The notes: generated by a model from the sequence alone, not told the origin. Positions 8,373 to 16,979 are shown, numbered from the stretch's first letter. The stretch: 21,161 nucleotides of DNA from Zygnema cylindricum (GCA_037447655.1 JBBHKE010000063.1:207863-229023), one strand, 5' to 3'. Program-made: numbers and translations.

Positions 8373-9421
8373 CACCGTGTATCGCTATTAGGGTTAATCA
8401 TTTTTAGGAATTGCTAATCGCAGAGACGATTTTTGCTGCGCGCATGTAGAGACGATTTTTGCTGCGCGCAGGTAGTTGTCAGAAATTGTACATTTGTAGT
8501 ACAGTTTCGTACAAGCTAGGTATTTTTAAGTTCGAATTTGACGGTCAACCCGTCGAACAAATTTGACTGGCGAAATATTGTAGCGGCGGTTAAAAAAATG
8601 TCGCGCTTGCGAACGTCGACCGTCATAAAAAAAAAACAATTCACACGGCCGGCGCAGGTTTACTGTAACAAAACTGCGACAGCCACATATAAATAAAATG
8701 GCTGCGCGCAGATAATTTCTCACTTTGAGCTCATCGATATTTATCGCGAGTACGCTTTTTTAATTTGTACGAAATTTATTTTGTTTCGTGCGAGTTTATA
8801 CATGTTGTACGTCGTCCTTTAATTTGTGTCCAAGTTCAGTGTAACGGTTCGCTATTAGATTCCATTTTGCGGCGAAGTCAAATGTCGGTGTGAGAGCATG
8901 TCGGTGTGTGCTCTCACACAGTGGAGCTTACGTGAAGTGAGAAATTATCTGCGCGCAGCCATTTTATTTACATGTGGCTGCCGCAGTTTTGTTACAGTAA
9001 ACCTGCGCCGGCCGTGTGAATTGTTTTTTTTTTATGACGGTCGACGTTCGCAAGCGCGACATTTTTTTAACCGCCGCTACAATATTTCGCCAGTCAAATT
9101 TGTTCGACGGGTTGACCGTCAAATCTGAACTTAAAAATACATAACTTGTACGAAACTGTACTTAAAATGTACAATTTCTGACAACTATCTGCGCGCAGCA
9201 AAAATCGTTTCTGCAATTAGCAATTCCCTAATTTTTTCGCCACTTAAAACATCTTTTATCCGTACACACTTGTCCTATTTTCAATTTGAGACCACCAATC
9301 GGAAGCTGAGAATCTTACCTTTCAATATCCACCGTTAGATCCATGATCCGACAAGTGTGTACGGAGAAAAGATGTATTAAGTGGCAAAAAAAAACATAAA
9401 CACTAATAACGATTCGGGGTG
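8373..9421. mobile_element. MITE family C, 1049-bp foldback element
   Basis: The outer tips are CACCGTGTATCGCTATTAG and the inverse of CACCCCGAATCGTTATTAG, flanked by TA at 8371-8372 and 9422-9423. The tips match families A and B. Inside are two long inverted arms (about 8415-8736 and 8936-9230), around 300 bp each and highly similar. Each arm therefore yields the same apparent roughly 60-codon frame, which I take as non-coding. A 26-bp unit (agacgatttttgctgcgcgca) is tandemly doubled in the left arm at about 8424-8475. The centre carries a perfect 11-bp hairpin (8888-8898 with 8909-8919). A smaller inverted-repeat element is nested in the right end (9239-9385). Confidence 0.85.
9239..9385. 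mobile_element. Nested 147-bp hairpin MITE
   Basis: Terminal inverted repeats of about 36 bp run from GCCACTTAAAACATC to TCCGTACACACTTGTC, with the near-exact inverse at 9350-9385. It lies between the right arm and the right tip of the foldback element and has no counterpart on the left, so it probably inserted later. No clear target duplication is visible among the flanking A/T runs. Confidence 0.7.
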
Positions 9422-9856
9422 TATTTTTGCCTCGAGGCTGCACATGTAAACGATAAAATCAACACTATTTTTGTTTTTTAAAGTTCTTTACCGTTTTTCG
9501 TTTTTAAACGGAACCTTTAAAACGAACTTTTAAACGAAAATTCAAATTTTTGAAGCGACAAAGCTGAAAGGTGGAAGTGAATAAACCCTAAAAATCGAAA
9601 ACCTAAAAAAGTAAACCCTAGAAATCGGAATCTCTAAGTACTTAAGGCATCCTATGTAAAATATATATTTGTATAATGTAAAAAATGAAAACCTTTGTAC
9701 TATTTAACACCTAAACCTAAAAAAATATAAGAATAAACAATTACATAAATGAAGATGAAACGCCAATACATCTATTATGTACCATCTCAAAATAAATAAA
9801 AAAATCAAAATACAGAGTTTACAAGACTTTCAAATTCTAGACCTGCCGAGGAAAAT

Positions 9857-10357
9857 TTATTTCCGGTGGAATATTTGACGACCTGAATTAACCCGATTTC
9901 GACCGGACGAGCCTCCTGAACCCGAGCGGACCTTTCGGACTGATGATGCCTGACTTTTCTTCGACTTTTCCACGATTTCTCGAGGAGCCTTTTCCTTTCC
10001 ATTTTTCGAGCGAGTCCGACCAGATCCGAATCCTCTGATCTTCTTGTTCTGACGCCCTAACGCCATCCACGGCTCTGCTGACGTCATCATTGTCACCGCC
10101 GACGCCCTGTCGCGGAAACTTCCTCCCTTCCGCTGTTCATCCGGATTTGACCAAGTCCGATTGCATTCATCCTGACCTTTCTCAGGGGTCTTCGAAGCGG
10201 TCCTCGGGGCGGTTCCGGTCGCTCTGGCGTCTGCTGACGTCAGCACAACGTCCGCTGACGTCAGCATTGCGTCCGCTGACGTCGGGGTGCCCATCGCCGA
10301 CGTCATCCTGGCGTCCGCTGACGTCATGGGGGGGTTCCTGACGAGTCTTCCCTCCAC
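9857..10357 (-). CDS. Hypothetical basic, low-complexity 166-residue ORF
   Basis: An uninterrupted frame in a GC-rich island that contrasts with AT-rich DNA around it. The N-terminal third is five seven-residue repeats of TSAD type (TSADARM, TSAMGTP, TSADAML, TSADVVL, TSADARA), produced by the 21-bp DNA repeat. The remainder is Lys/Arg/Ser-rich (KNGKEKAPREIVEKSKKSQ and similar), with no domain I recognise. Other frames across the same repeat are also open because the period is a multiple of three. Either a small disordered protein or a chance ORF over a regulatory island. The stretch 9425-9855 to its left is AT-rich with scattered aaaccctaa motifs and no gene seen. Confidence 0.25.
   Translation of the reverse strand: MEGRLVRNPPMTSADARMTSAMGTPTSADAMLTSADVVLTSADARATGTAPRTASKTPEKGQDECNRTWSNPDEQRKGGSFRDRASAVTMMTSAEPWMALGRQNKKIRGFGSGRTRSKNGKEKAPREIVEKSKKSQASSVRKVRSGSGGSSGRNRVNSGRQIFHRK
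10226..10327. promoter_or_regulatory. Array of five TGACGTCA-type sites at exact 21-bp period
   Basis: Sites begin at 10235, 10256, 10277, 10298 and 10319, each 21 bp apart. Those at 10235, 10256 and 10319 are perfect TGACGTCA palindromes; 10277 reads TGACGTCG and 10298 reads CGACGTCA. A sixth perfect site lies at 10079. TGACGTCA is the classical bZIP (CREB/ATF; TGA/C-box in plants) target. A period of 21 bp is two helical turns, placing all sites on one face. The array lies upstream of the plus-strand DUF3685-like gene and inside a minus-strand ORF. A regulatory role is inference. Confidence 0.5.
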
Positions 10358-10367
10358 CCCCCCGGAG

Positions 10368-10509
10368 ATGGAGCTGCTGAGTCATCCTTTTGTGACAGCT
10401 GTCACGCTCCTGGCGGCCTATTTCGCGGGACTGAGAGGGAGAGGGAGAGGGGGAGGGGGAGGGGGAGGGGAGAGAATGGCGTATGCGACTCCCTGGACGA
10501 ACCCTTTAG
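10368..10509 (+). CDS. Possible 5' exon of the DUF3685-like gene (speculative)
   Basis: Directly downstream of the TGACGTCA array an ATG opens MELLSHPFVTAVTLLAAYFA, a hydrophobic N-terminus that could be a membrane or targeting segment. It is followed by a Gly/Arg stretch from GGGAGA repeats and then MAYATPWTNPLVQIG. No convincing donor or phase link to the exon at 11483 could be fixed. The right orientation and position are the only support. A palindrome TGACAGCTGTCA lies at 10394-10405. Confidence 0.2.
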
Positions 10510-10725
10510 TACAAATAGGAAATGAGGAGAGGGAGAGAGAGGCTGGGGAGGGGGTAGAGGGAGCGGTGGCGATGGGAGTGGGGGTGGGGTTGAAGGGGGG
10601 AAAGGGAGCGAGGAGGAAAGCGGGGAGAGGAGTAGATAGGACAGGAGGGGTGGGAGGGGGAGAGAGGAGTGGTGTATATGGAGAAGTGAAGGAGGAAGGG
10701 GAGGAAGCAGAGACTATCAGGGGAA
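10436..10725. repeat. GGGAGA-type purine-rich low complexity
   Basis: GGGAGA, GGGGGA and GAGGAG tracts dominate on the plus strand. Apparent ORFs here encode Gly/Arg/Glu or Pro/Ser low complexity and are not taken as genes. Confidence 0.8.
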
Positions 10726-10849
10726 GGTGAGTTGAAGATTTTTAGGGTTTTTAACAAGTATGGGTTTTATGGTTAAGGTTTTAGGTTTGAAGGTTTTTTT
10801 TCATTTAGTTTGGGTTTTTTTATAGGGTTGCTGAGAGTTTCAAGTTTTT

Positions 10850-11032
10850 CTTAATATTATTACTATTACTATTACTATTATTATTACTATTATTATTATT
10901 ATTTATGTATTTATTTATTTATTTAGTTGTTTATTTATTTATTTATTTTAGAGTTTCAGAAATTACAGACTCATTCTCTTAAACTTTTGGCATTCCTACA
11001 ATTTGGTAATATATATATATATATATATATAT
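10850..11032. repeat. (ATT/ACT)n, (ATTT)n and (AT)n microsatellites
   Basis: Trinucleotide ATT/ACT repeats (about 10853-10905) pass into ATTT units (to about 10950). A 26-bp AT dinucleotide run follows at about 11008-11032. The rest of 10730-11225 is AT-rich with no gene seen. Confidence 0.85.
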
Positions 11033-11224
11033 TTTTTATGCTCAGTTTTCATTTCTGGAGGTTTTGTTGGCATATATGTGTATATATGTTTTTATAAAAA
11101 TGTAGATATAAATAGGAATTATTTTTATAATTTTTTGAAGGTTTAAAGTTGGAGGAGATTATTTAAATCTCCTTTTCATATGGGCTTCTTTTTTTGTTAA
11201 CGGTTTTTTTTTTAAATTTTTCCT

Positions 11225-11480
11225 TTGAGAGAGAGGGGGAGAGGGAGAGAGAGGAGGGAGAGGCAGGGAGGTCAAGGAAGAGAGCATATTCCCTGTTTTA
11301 TTACTTGTTCCCTTCTTTCTCTCCCCTCCCTCTCCTCCTCTCCAAGACTATTCCAAGACTTAGTTTCCAAAGGCGTATATTCCGGCTTCTATAACTTGCT
11401 CACTTTTCCCCTCCCTCCTCCCCTTTCTCTCCCTCTTCCCACCAACTCTCTCCCTCTCCCTCCCTCTTTTTGTCTTATTC
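11225..11480. repeat. GA-rich then CT-rich tracts with a triplicated acceptor-like segment
   Basis: GAGAGGGAGA repeats (11227-11275) precede CCCTCTCC repeats (11317-11345 and 11405-11470). Embedded are partial copies of the following exon start. The segment at 11357-11388 repeats GACTTAGTTTC-AAAGGCGT from 11483, and 11282-11311 resembles 11374-11403. The second copy is preceded by AAG instead of CAG. Confidence 0.7.
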
Positions 11481-11482
11481 AG

Positions 11483-14400
11483 GACTTAGTTTCAAAAGGC
11501 GTCTTTTCCGGGTGTGACATCTACCGGGCGGAACCTCCCGGCCCCACTAAAGACGAAGGACAGATGGAATATCGGGAAGGGTACGGAATCTTTTATTATA
11601 CGCATCTTAATTAGTGTTAATTTTCTCTCTCTCTCTCTCTCCCCCCCTCCCTCCCTCTCTGGGTTTGGTTTTTAGGGCCGATGGAGTTTTCCAAACCGTC
11701 GAATTTTCTTCAAAAAATGAAAAATTGAAGTCTCAAAAAACATTATTATTTTCTGACCGTATTTGGGAAAATCTTTTGGAAAAATTATCGTCTCAAAAAT
11801 CAATAAAAATAAATAAAAGAAAAGATTCCCAACAGAATTGGCCTTCAAATGTCCTTGTTTCATCCAAAAAAAATAATTATTTTTTCGAAGATTTTAAAGA
11901 AACGGAACACGAAAATGGATTTTTACGGAACGGAGAAAAAAAAGCATATGTACTAAATGGGGTTTATTCTTCCGCTAGTTCAAATTCGGAAACTATTCGG
12001 GATTTAAATTTCGGTTCCTTGGATCAAAAACACAAATTAAGGCTTCTTTTTTTGACAACTTTGGAGCTAAAAGACAAAGTAAGTCATAGAATCCCCTCTT
12101 TTTTCTTGTCTTGTTTTCTTTCTTTATTTTTTGTTTTTTTTTTGAAGTTGTCAATTATCCTAAAATTTTCCTTTTGAGATGTCAGGTTTTTAGTGTTTAA
12201 TTTCCATGTTTTTTTATTGTTGTTATTGCTATTGAGCTATTCGTTTTATTGTTTTTTTTTTTTTTTTCAAATTCCTTCCCAGCCGTACAAATCTGAATAT
12301 TTGATCACGTTTTTTGTGCTTTTTTCCTCCTTTTTTTCTTTTTTAATAATTTTAAATCCCTTCCTAACAAGCGAATCTGAAAACTTTCGTCGCCCTTTTT
12401 TTGTTTTTTGACATTTTTTTGGCAGTTAAAAAGCTCCGAAATTGAAAATTCTTCTCTCTCTCTCTCCTCTTGGACCGATTTTTGCGAAATTTTGATTTCT
12501 GAAGTTGTTGATTCTGTTTGCAAAAAATGGGTTTTCGGCAAAAAAAAAACATTTTCGAGTTCCGAAAATGAAGTTTCTAGTGTAAAAAATTTCTTGACGA
12601 CCGAAAAAAATCAGAAAGAAAAGGTCCCGGAAACCGAAAATAATGTGAATTTTTCAACAGCGAACAATAGTTTAGGAAAAGATTTTGAAGGAGGGGTAGA
12701 AGAGAGTGAAAAAATTAGAAACCAAGGAACAAAAGTTCCCGAAAAATGGTTTGAAAAAAATGAAAATGGAGAATTGCATATAGAGTTTTTGTATTATCTT
12801 CAATTCAAGAAAGTAAGGTGAGTTTTTTTTTTTTTATTTCCTTTTTTTTCGAATCATTGTTTTATATCTTAATTTTTTCATTTACTTATTTTTTTATATA
12901 TTTAATTTTCTTCGAATTCATTTTTTTTTCTTTTTCTGGTGTTTTTACAGAAAAAACAAACCAAAAAAAAGGGAATAGAAACAAACAATGATAGAAATAA
13001 CAGTAAAATAATAGTTTAAACGAGGACCAATAAAACTTGTACTTTTATATGTTGTTGATTACAATGCTCTTTCCTTTTGCAATAAAATTTTCCATCTTTT
13101 TTCCATTTTTTCTTCCCGTCTTTCTTCCTCTCCTTTTTTTGTCTATTTTTTTTCTCCCTTGTTTTCTCCCTTCCTTTTCTTCTTTCTTTTTTTTCTCCCT
13201 GTTTTTCTCCTTTGTCTCCTTTGTTTTCTCCCTATTTTTCTCGCTTCTTTTCTCCTCTCCTCCTACTTCCCCCTCCCCTTTTTTTCTCCCTATTTTCAAC
13301 GTTGTTTTCCTCACTTTTTCTCTCCCGTCTTTTGTCCCTATTTCTGACATTTTTTTCTCTCATTTTTTTTTCTCCTTATTCTTTTCCTCCTGCTTTTTTT
13401 TCCCCAGAGAAGGAAGTCGTTTCCGTGAAACCTTTTTGTCAAATAACGCCGAATTTATTTTGGAAGATTTGATGGTACGGATTTCTGAATCCGTCACGTC
13501 ACAATATCTTTTCGATTGGATTTTTGCCGACCGTCAGGTGGCCCCACAGGATTGGCCGATGCTGATGTCAGCAAATTTGGCATCTACTCGGAAACTGGAG
13601 AAATTCCGGAATGAGGTTCGATTCTGGATTTTTTTTTGTTTATGTTTTTGTTTATGTTTTTGTTTATGATTTTTTGTTTTTGGTTTTGTTTTTCTCTTTT
13701 TGTCCTTTTTTTTCATGCTGACATCAGCACGCTTGGCATCTAGGTTTGGTTCTTTTTATTTTTGGTTTGGTTTGGTAATCGAGTTTGGCTTTCATGTTCG
13801 TTTTTTGTTTTTTCGTTTTTTTTTTCTGGAAGGAAAAGGGAGGGAGAGAGGGAGGGAAGTTAAAACATAAACAAAAAAAAAAAAAAAAAAAAGAACTGAA
13901 AATTGGGAGAAATTGAAATTGAATCTGAAAAGTAAAACAAAAATGGAATCCAAACTTTTAAAAACCGAAACTGGAAAACAGAGGCATTGGAACATGGAAA
14001 CACATGGGCTGACAGGTGGCGCTCCGTAATTGGCTCCGGTACAATTTTTCTTCTGTAGCGGCCATGTATGAAGACCGATACGATTTGTGGGTTATAGAAA
14101 AGGGGTATACTTCAGAGAGGAGTAGAGATAGAGAGAGGGTGGGGGTAGATGGAGAGAACACGGGTCGGTCCTCAATACGCCAAAACGCCCTACGATTGGA
14201 GATACGAGGAGGGAGAGACGGCTCTAGAGGAGAGAGGGAGAAATGGGAGGGGAGGTAGTGGAGATGGATTTGGGGGGTAGTGGTAGAGGAGGAGAGGGAA
14301 GGGAGGAAGGGAAAATGGGGGTAGAGGGAGGAGGTTTGATGGTTTAGGGAGTGAGGAAAGGGATAGGAATGAAGAGGAAGAGGGAGAGGGAGGGGGAGGA

Positions 14401-15209
14401 GGAGAAGACAAGGGGTATTTGGAAATTTTGGGGGGAGGTTGATATTTGGAGAGAGAAAGAAGTTGGAAAGAACGACGAGGAATGGGGGAGTGAGAGGGGG
14501 AGAGAGGGAGACAGAGGGAGAGAGAGTGTTGGATTTGAGAATAGAGAGGAGAAGTTTGAGAGCTCGGAGGAGTAGAGATCTACAAGTATTAGAGGAGGGT
14601 AAGATTTTGGCAACGCTCTCCCTTCCCCCCTCCCACCCTCCCTCTCCCTCTCCCTCTCACTCTCACTCTCTCCTTGCCCTCTTTAGTTCATGTTATGTTG
14701 TTTTTTTTTTTTTGAATTTTTAAGTTTTGAATTGTTCTTTGTTATTTTCCTTTCAAAACTTAATCAATAATTAAAGGTTTTCGTTTCGGTTTTTTTTTTT
14801 TTTTTCAGTTATTTTTCTCTTTCTTTTGTTCTATAATGTTATGTAGCAGTGCCGTGGCAAAAAAAAATTTAGGAAAGGAGTTTTTTTTTTTTTTCCCTTT
14901 CTTCAGTTTTGTCTTTTTTTTTTCTCCTCTCCCTCTCTTTCCCTCTCGCTCTCTCCCTCTCGCTTGGCTCCTTTCTTTCTCAAAATATTTTGTTTACTTA
15001 CAGCCTAATTTTGGAGTTTTTCGATGTTCTTTAGACCCATTTTTAAGTCCTTTCATCTTTTTTTTGTTTTTTTTTTTCCTCCTCCCTCTCCATATCGTCC
15101 TTTCCCTCTTCTTCTCTCTCCCTATTCTATCCCTCTCTTCTGTCCCTCGTCCTCTCCCACTACTTCTCTCTCCCTCTCCCTCTCCCTCTCCTTCTCTTTC
15201 ATTAACCTC

Positions 15210-15256
<47 letters not shown>

Positions 15257-15441
15257 TTTTCAGGCGTTTGGTTTACAGCCTATTTCTGGAACTCTCCGAT
15301 GTGCTCGGACCCATTTTAACATCCCTTTTTGGAAAATTGAGCGAAATTATTTCCTTCCTTCTCGTGGCTCTCATTGGCCGAGCTCTCGGCCTCGTTTATC
15401 GCGGAATAAGACAAAGTTTTCGGACACCGAAAATAAGATAA
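11483..15441 (+). CDS. DUF3685-like membrane protein, at least six exons, 5' end not found
   Basis: The exons are 11483-11580, 11676-12078, 12426-12817, 13408-13615, 14016-14104 and 15264-15441, ending in TAA. All junctions are GT-AG, including strong donors GTAAGT and GTGAGT, and all phases agree (456 codons with stop). The first three exons encode a charged, Lys/Ser/Asn-rich region. The C-terminal part carries LASTRKLEKFRNE, then NWLRYNFSSVAAMYEDRYDLW, then LVYSLFLELSDVLGP and a hydrophobic LLVALIGRALGLVYRGIRQ close to the end. This order (TR-lerFRN, a YEdRY-Lw box, then ELsD-lgP and a terminal membrane segment ending GR-lGL--RGI-Q) is what I remember of DUF3685, found in cyanobacteria and photosynthetic eukaryotes. 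Its biochemical function is not known to me, and plastid location is inferred. Family members have further residues between the YEDRY box and LVYSL; a candidate exon ends at 14598. No start codon could be assigned. Confidence 0.65.
13616..14015 (+). other. Intron with perfect 20-nt complementary segments
   Basis: Near the donor, 13629-13648 reads TTTTTTTTTGTTTATGTTTT; its exact reverse complement is at 13862-13881. The intron also carries a (GGGA)-like tract at 13829-13859 and a 20-A run at 13873-13892. A 25-bp segment at 13718-13742 is an imperfect copy (about 20 of 25) of exon sequence at 13562-13586. Confidence 0.7.
14110..14575. repeat. Long GA-rich tract at the 5' side of the last DUF3685-like intron
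   Basis: About 450 bp of GGGAGA, GAGAGG and GGAGGA repeats. The Ser/Pro or Arg/Glu frames on either strand are low complexity and are not annotated as genes. Confidence 0.8.
14530..14598 (+). CDS. Candidate short exon of the DUF3685-like gene (start unclear)
   Basis: The frame ending LRARRSRDLQVLEE stops at a good donor, G|GTAAGA. In the DUF3685 pattern I remember, an R-xRD-EL-xL segment directly precedes the block matched by LVYSLFLEL. However, this exon would end in phase 1, while the next exon (15264) needs phase 2. Either one base is missing or extra in the G run, or the match is chance within a GA-rich tract. Skipping it keeps the model in frame. The left limit given is arbitrary. Confidence 0.3.
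14612..15208. repeat. CT-rich tracts in the 3' half of the same intron
   Basis: CCCTCTCC units at 14612-14680 and again at 14924-14970 and 15085-15208, separated by T-rich sequence. They are complementary in type to the GA tract at 14110-14575. Confidence 0.8.
15209..15256. repeat. Poly-C homopolymer, 48 nt
   Basis: An uninterrupted run of 48 C on the coding strand, ending seven bases before the terminal exon. It is followed only by TTTTCAG. It occupies the position of the polypyrimidine tract. Its exact length in the genome should be treated as uncertain. Confidence 0.95.
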
Positions 15442-15900
15442 ATCAGGTTTTACACCCTTTTTTGCTCTCTCTTTCATTTTTTTTGTCCCCCCCTTTTTTA
15501 GTCCTTTTTATTTGTTGTTTTCCTAATCTTTTTTTTTTTCTGTCCCAGGCTTTTTTTCCATTTTTGTTTTTAGGTGAAAATGTGGTATCAAATTGGAATA
15601 GGCCTTTTTTTTTGTCATTTTGTGGAGATGCTGCCCTAGCACCCTTCGCGGGGACAGAAGTTAAATTTGGATTTTGTTTTCCTATTTTTAGAATATGAGA
15701 AAAAACCATTTTGTAAGGAAATAAAAAAAAAATGATTTTTTTTTTTTTTTTTTTTTGAGTCCAGCCAAAACGTAATTGTGACAAAGTGTTGACGGTTCGA
15801 AACAGAAATGGTCTAAGAAGTTTGACTATGCCCAATTAAGTTATTAATTTTAAGGTGATTAATTTATCCACATATTTATTCATCTAATTTTGTTATTTAT
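15442..15900 (+). other. 3' flank of DUF3685-like gene, no gene recognised
   Basis: T-rich sequence with an AG-preceded open stretch at 15573-15697 (ENVVSNWNRPFFLSF, then GDAALAPFAGTEV). This could be a 3' untranslated region or a chance frame. T runs and an AATAAA-like AT-rich patch near 15720 are compatible with transcript ending, but no single signal stands out. Confidence 0.3.
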
Positions 15901-15959
15901 ATATTTATACATTTGTTCAACGAATGTATCTTTATTTTCATTTTTTTGTCTTGTTATTG

Positions 15960-16470
15960 CTACTTCTCTTTCTCTTCTAATGGCGATTTGGTTCCCCATT
16001 CCTCTACGATCGGCACTCGTCAAGGCGACCCTCTCTTTTTTTTTTTTCTTATTTGCCTTGCTTGTAGTTTTTCAGTTTTGGCCATGCTACCCCTTTTGTA
16101 CCTTTTGACTCAAGATGGTTTACCATCGCGCTTATAATTCAATTTACTTGTGGGTCTTGGGGAACCTGTGTTGGCCGTTGCTCATTACCGAGCCCTTTGT
16201 GTTTTTGCTACCGTTTTCCCTTCTTGTCTCTTCCCTTCGGTTGCGGACGATACACATATTATTGGCCCTTTAGAACCAAGTACTACCGGTTTATAACTTT
16301 TTCAAAGGTCGTTTGGTAGAACTCAAACTCTCTGCTCAACTTGCGATTGGCTTTACAACTGGTACCCGTGCTTTAGTGAAAAGTAACAAGAAAGTGGTTC
16401 TTACACAAACCTATGCAATTTTTTCTACCATATTCCCTCCAACCTTTCTCGTGTTAAACTGAGGCCATGA
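15960..16470 (+). pseudogene. Decayed reverse-transcriptase fragment (non-LTR type)
   Basis: Translating piecewise gives GDLVPHSSTIGTRQGDPL (RT motif with RQGDPL), a disrupted stretch, then AHYRAL and FPSCLFPSVADDTHIIGPL. The ADD corresponds to the catalytic YXDD/FADD box. This is followed in another frame by LVELKLSAQLA. The order GTRQGDPL, AHYRAL, FPS-ADDTHI-GP is typical of a class of RT genes found in mosses, lycophytes and algae, as I remember them. At least two frameshifts and stops, plus an interruption with a T12 run, show it is dead. No flanking target duplication or tail was identified. Confidence 0.75.
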
Positions 16471-16979
16471 CACGAAGATGCAAATGTGCGTTGGTACACG
16501 TGGAAGCCCTAGAAGGTTCTTTGAATTTTATAGGCAATAGAATTATGACGCCAAATTTATATACCCTCAAACTACGTAAGCAATGAGACAACTAGCATAA
16601 TAGTACATGCGTTAAAGTAGTAAAAAAAGTTATGGACAAATTTTACAAGTACAACCTGTATCGAACATCATCGTTTGTCACACTCTAAAAAAATGTGCTG
16701 ATTAGGAAACTTCCCTCCATTGGTACAAGTTTTCCCAAATAAAATGGGCTAAGTTTAGAAAATTAAACAAACAAGAAAATCTTAACTAAAACACATATCT
16801 ACCTAGTTAATCATTAAAAAGACTATATTGAGAAAGCACGATGGTAAACGAGTTGAGCACATGGGAACAAAGAAAGTGGACAACTAATTATTGAAGATGA
16901 CTAACCAGCCTAAGATGACTACCTAAAACCATGACAAGCTAAGGTCTACAACCGCGAAGGTTGTCCATGTTGAGGGGTA

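Noticed and set aside
8526-9128. Two near-identical ~65-codon frames, one on each strand
   Set aside because: They are the two inverted arms of the foldback element; the frame is the same DNA read twice and shows no protein family features.
13037-13405. Long Phe/Leu/Ser-rich open frames on both strands
   Set aside because: Produced by CT/T-rich intron sequence between the exons ending 12817 and starting 13408; only the part from 13408 looks like protein.
14190-14613. Ser/Pro- and Arg/Glu-rich frames
   Set aside because: Translations of GGGAGA microsatellite on either strand inside an intron.
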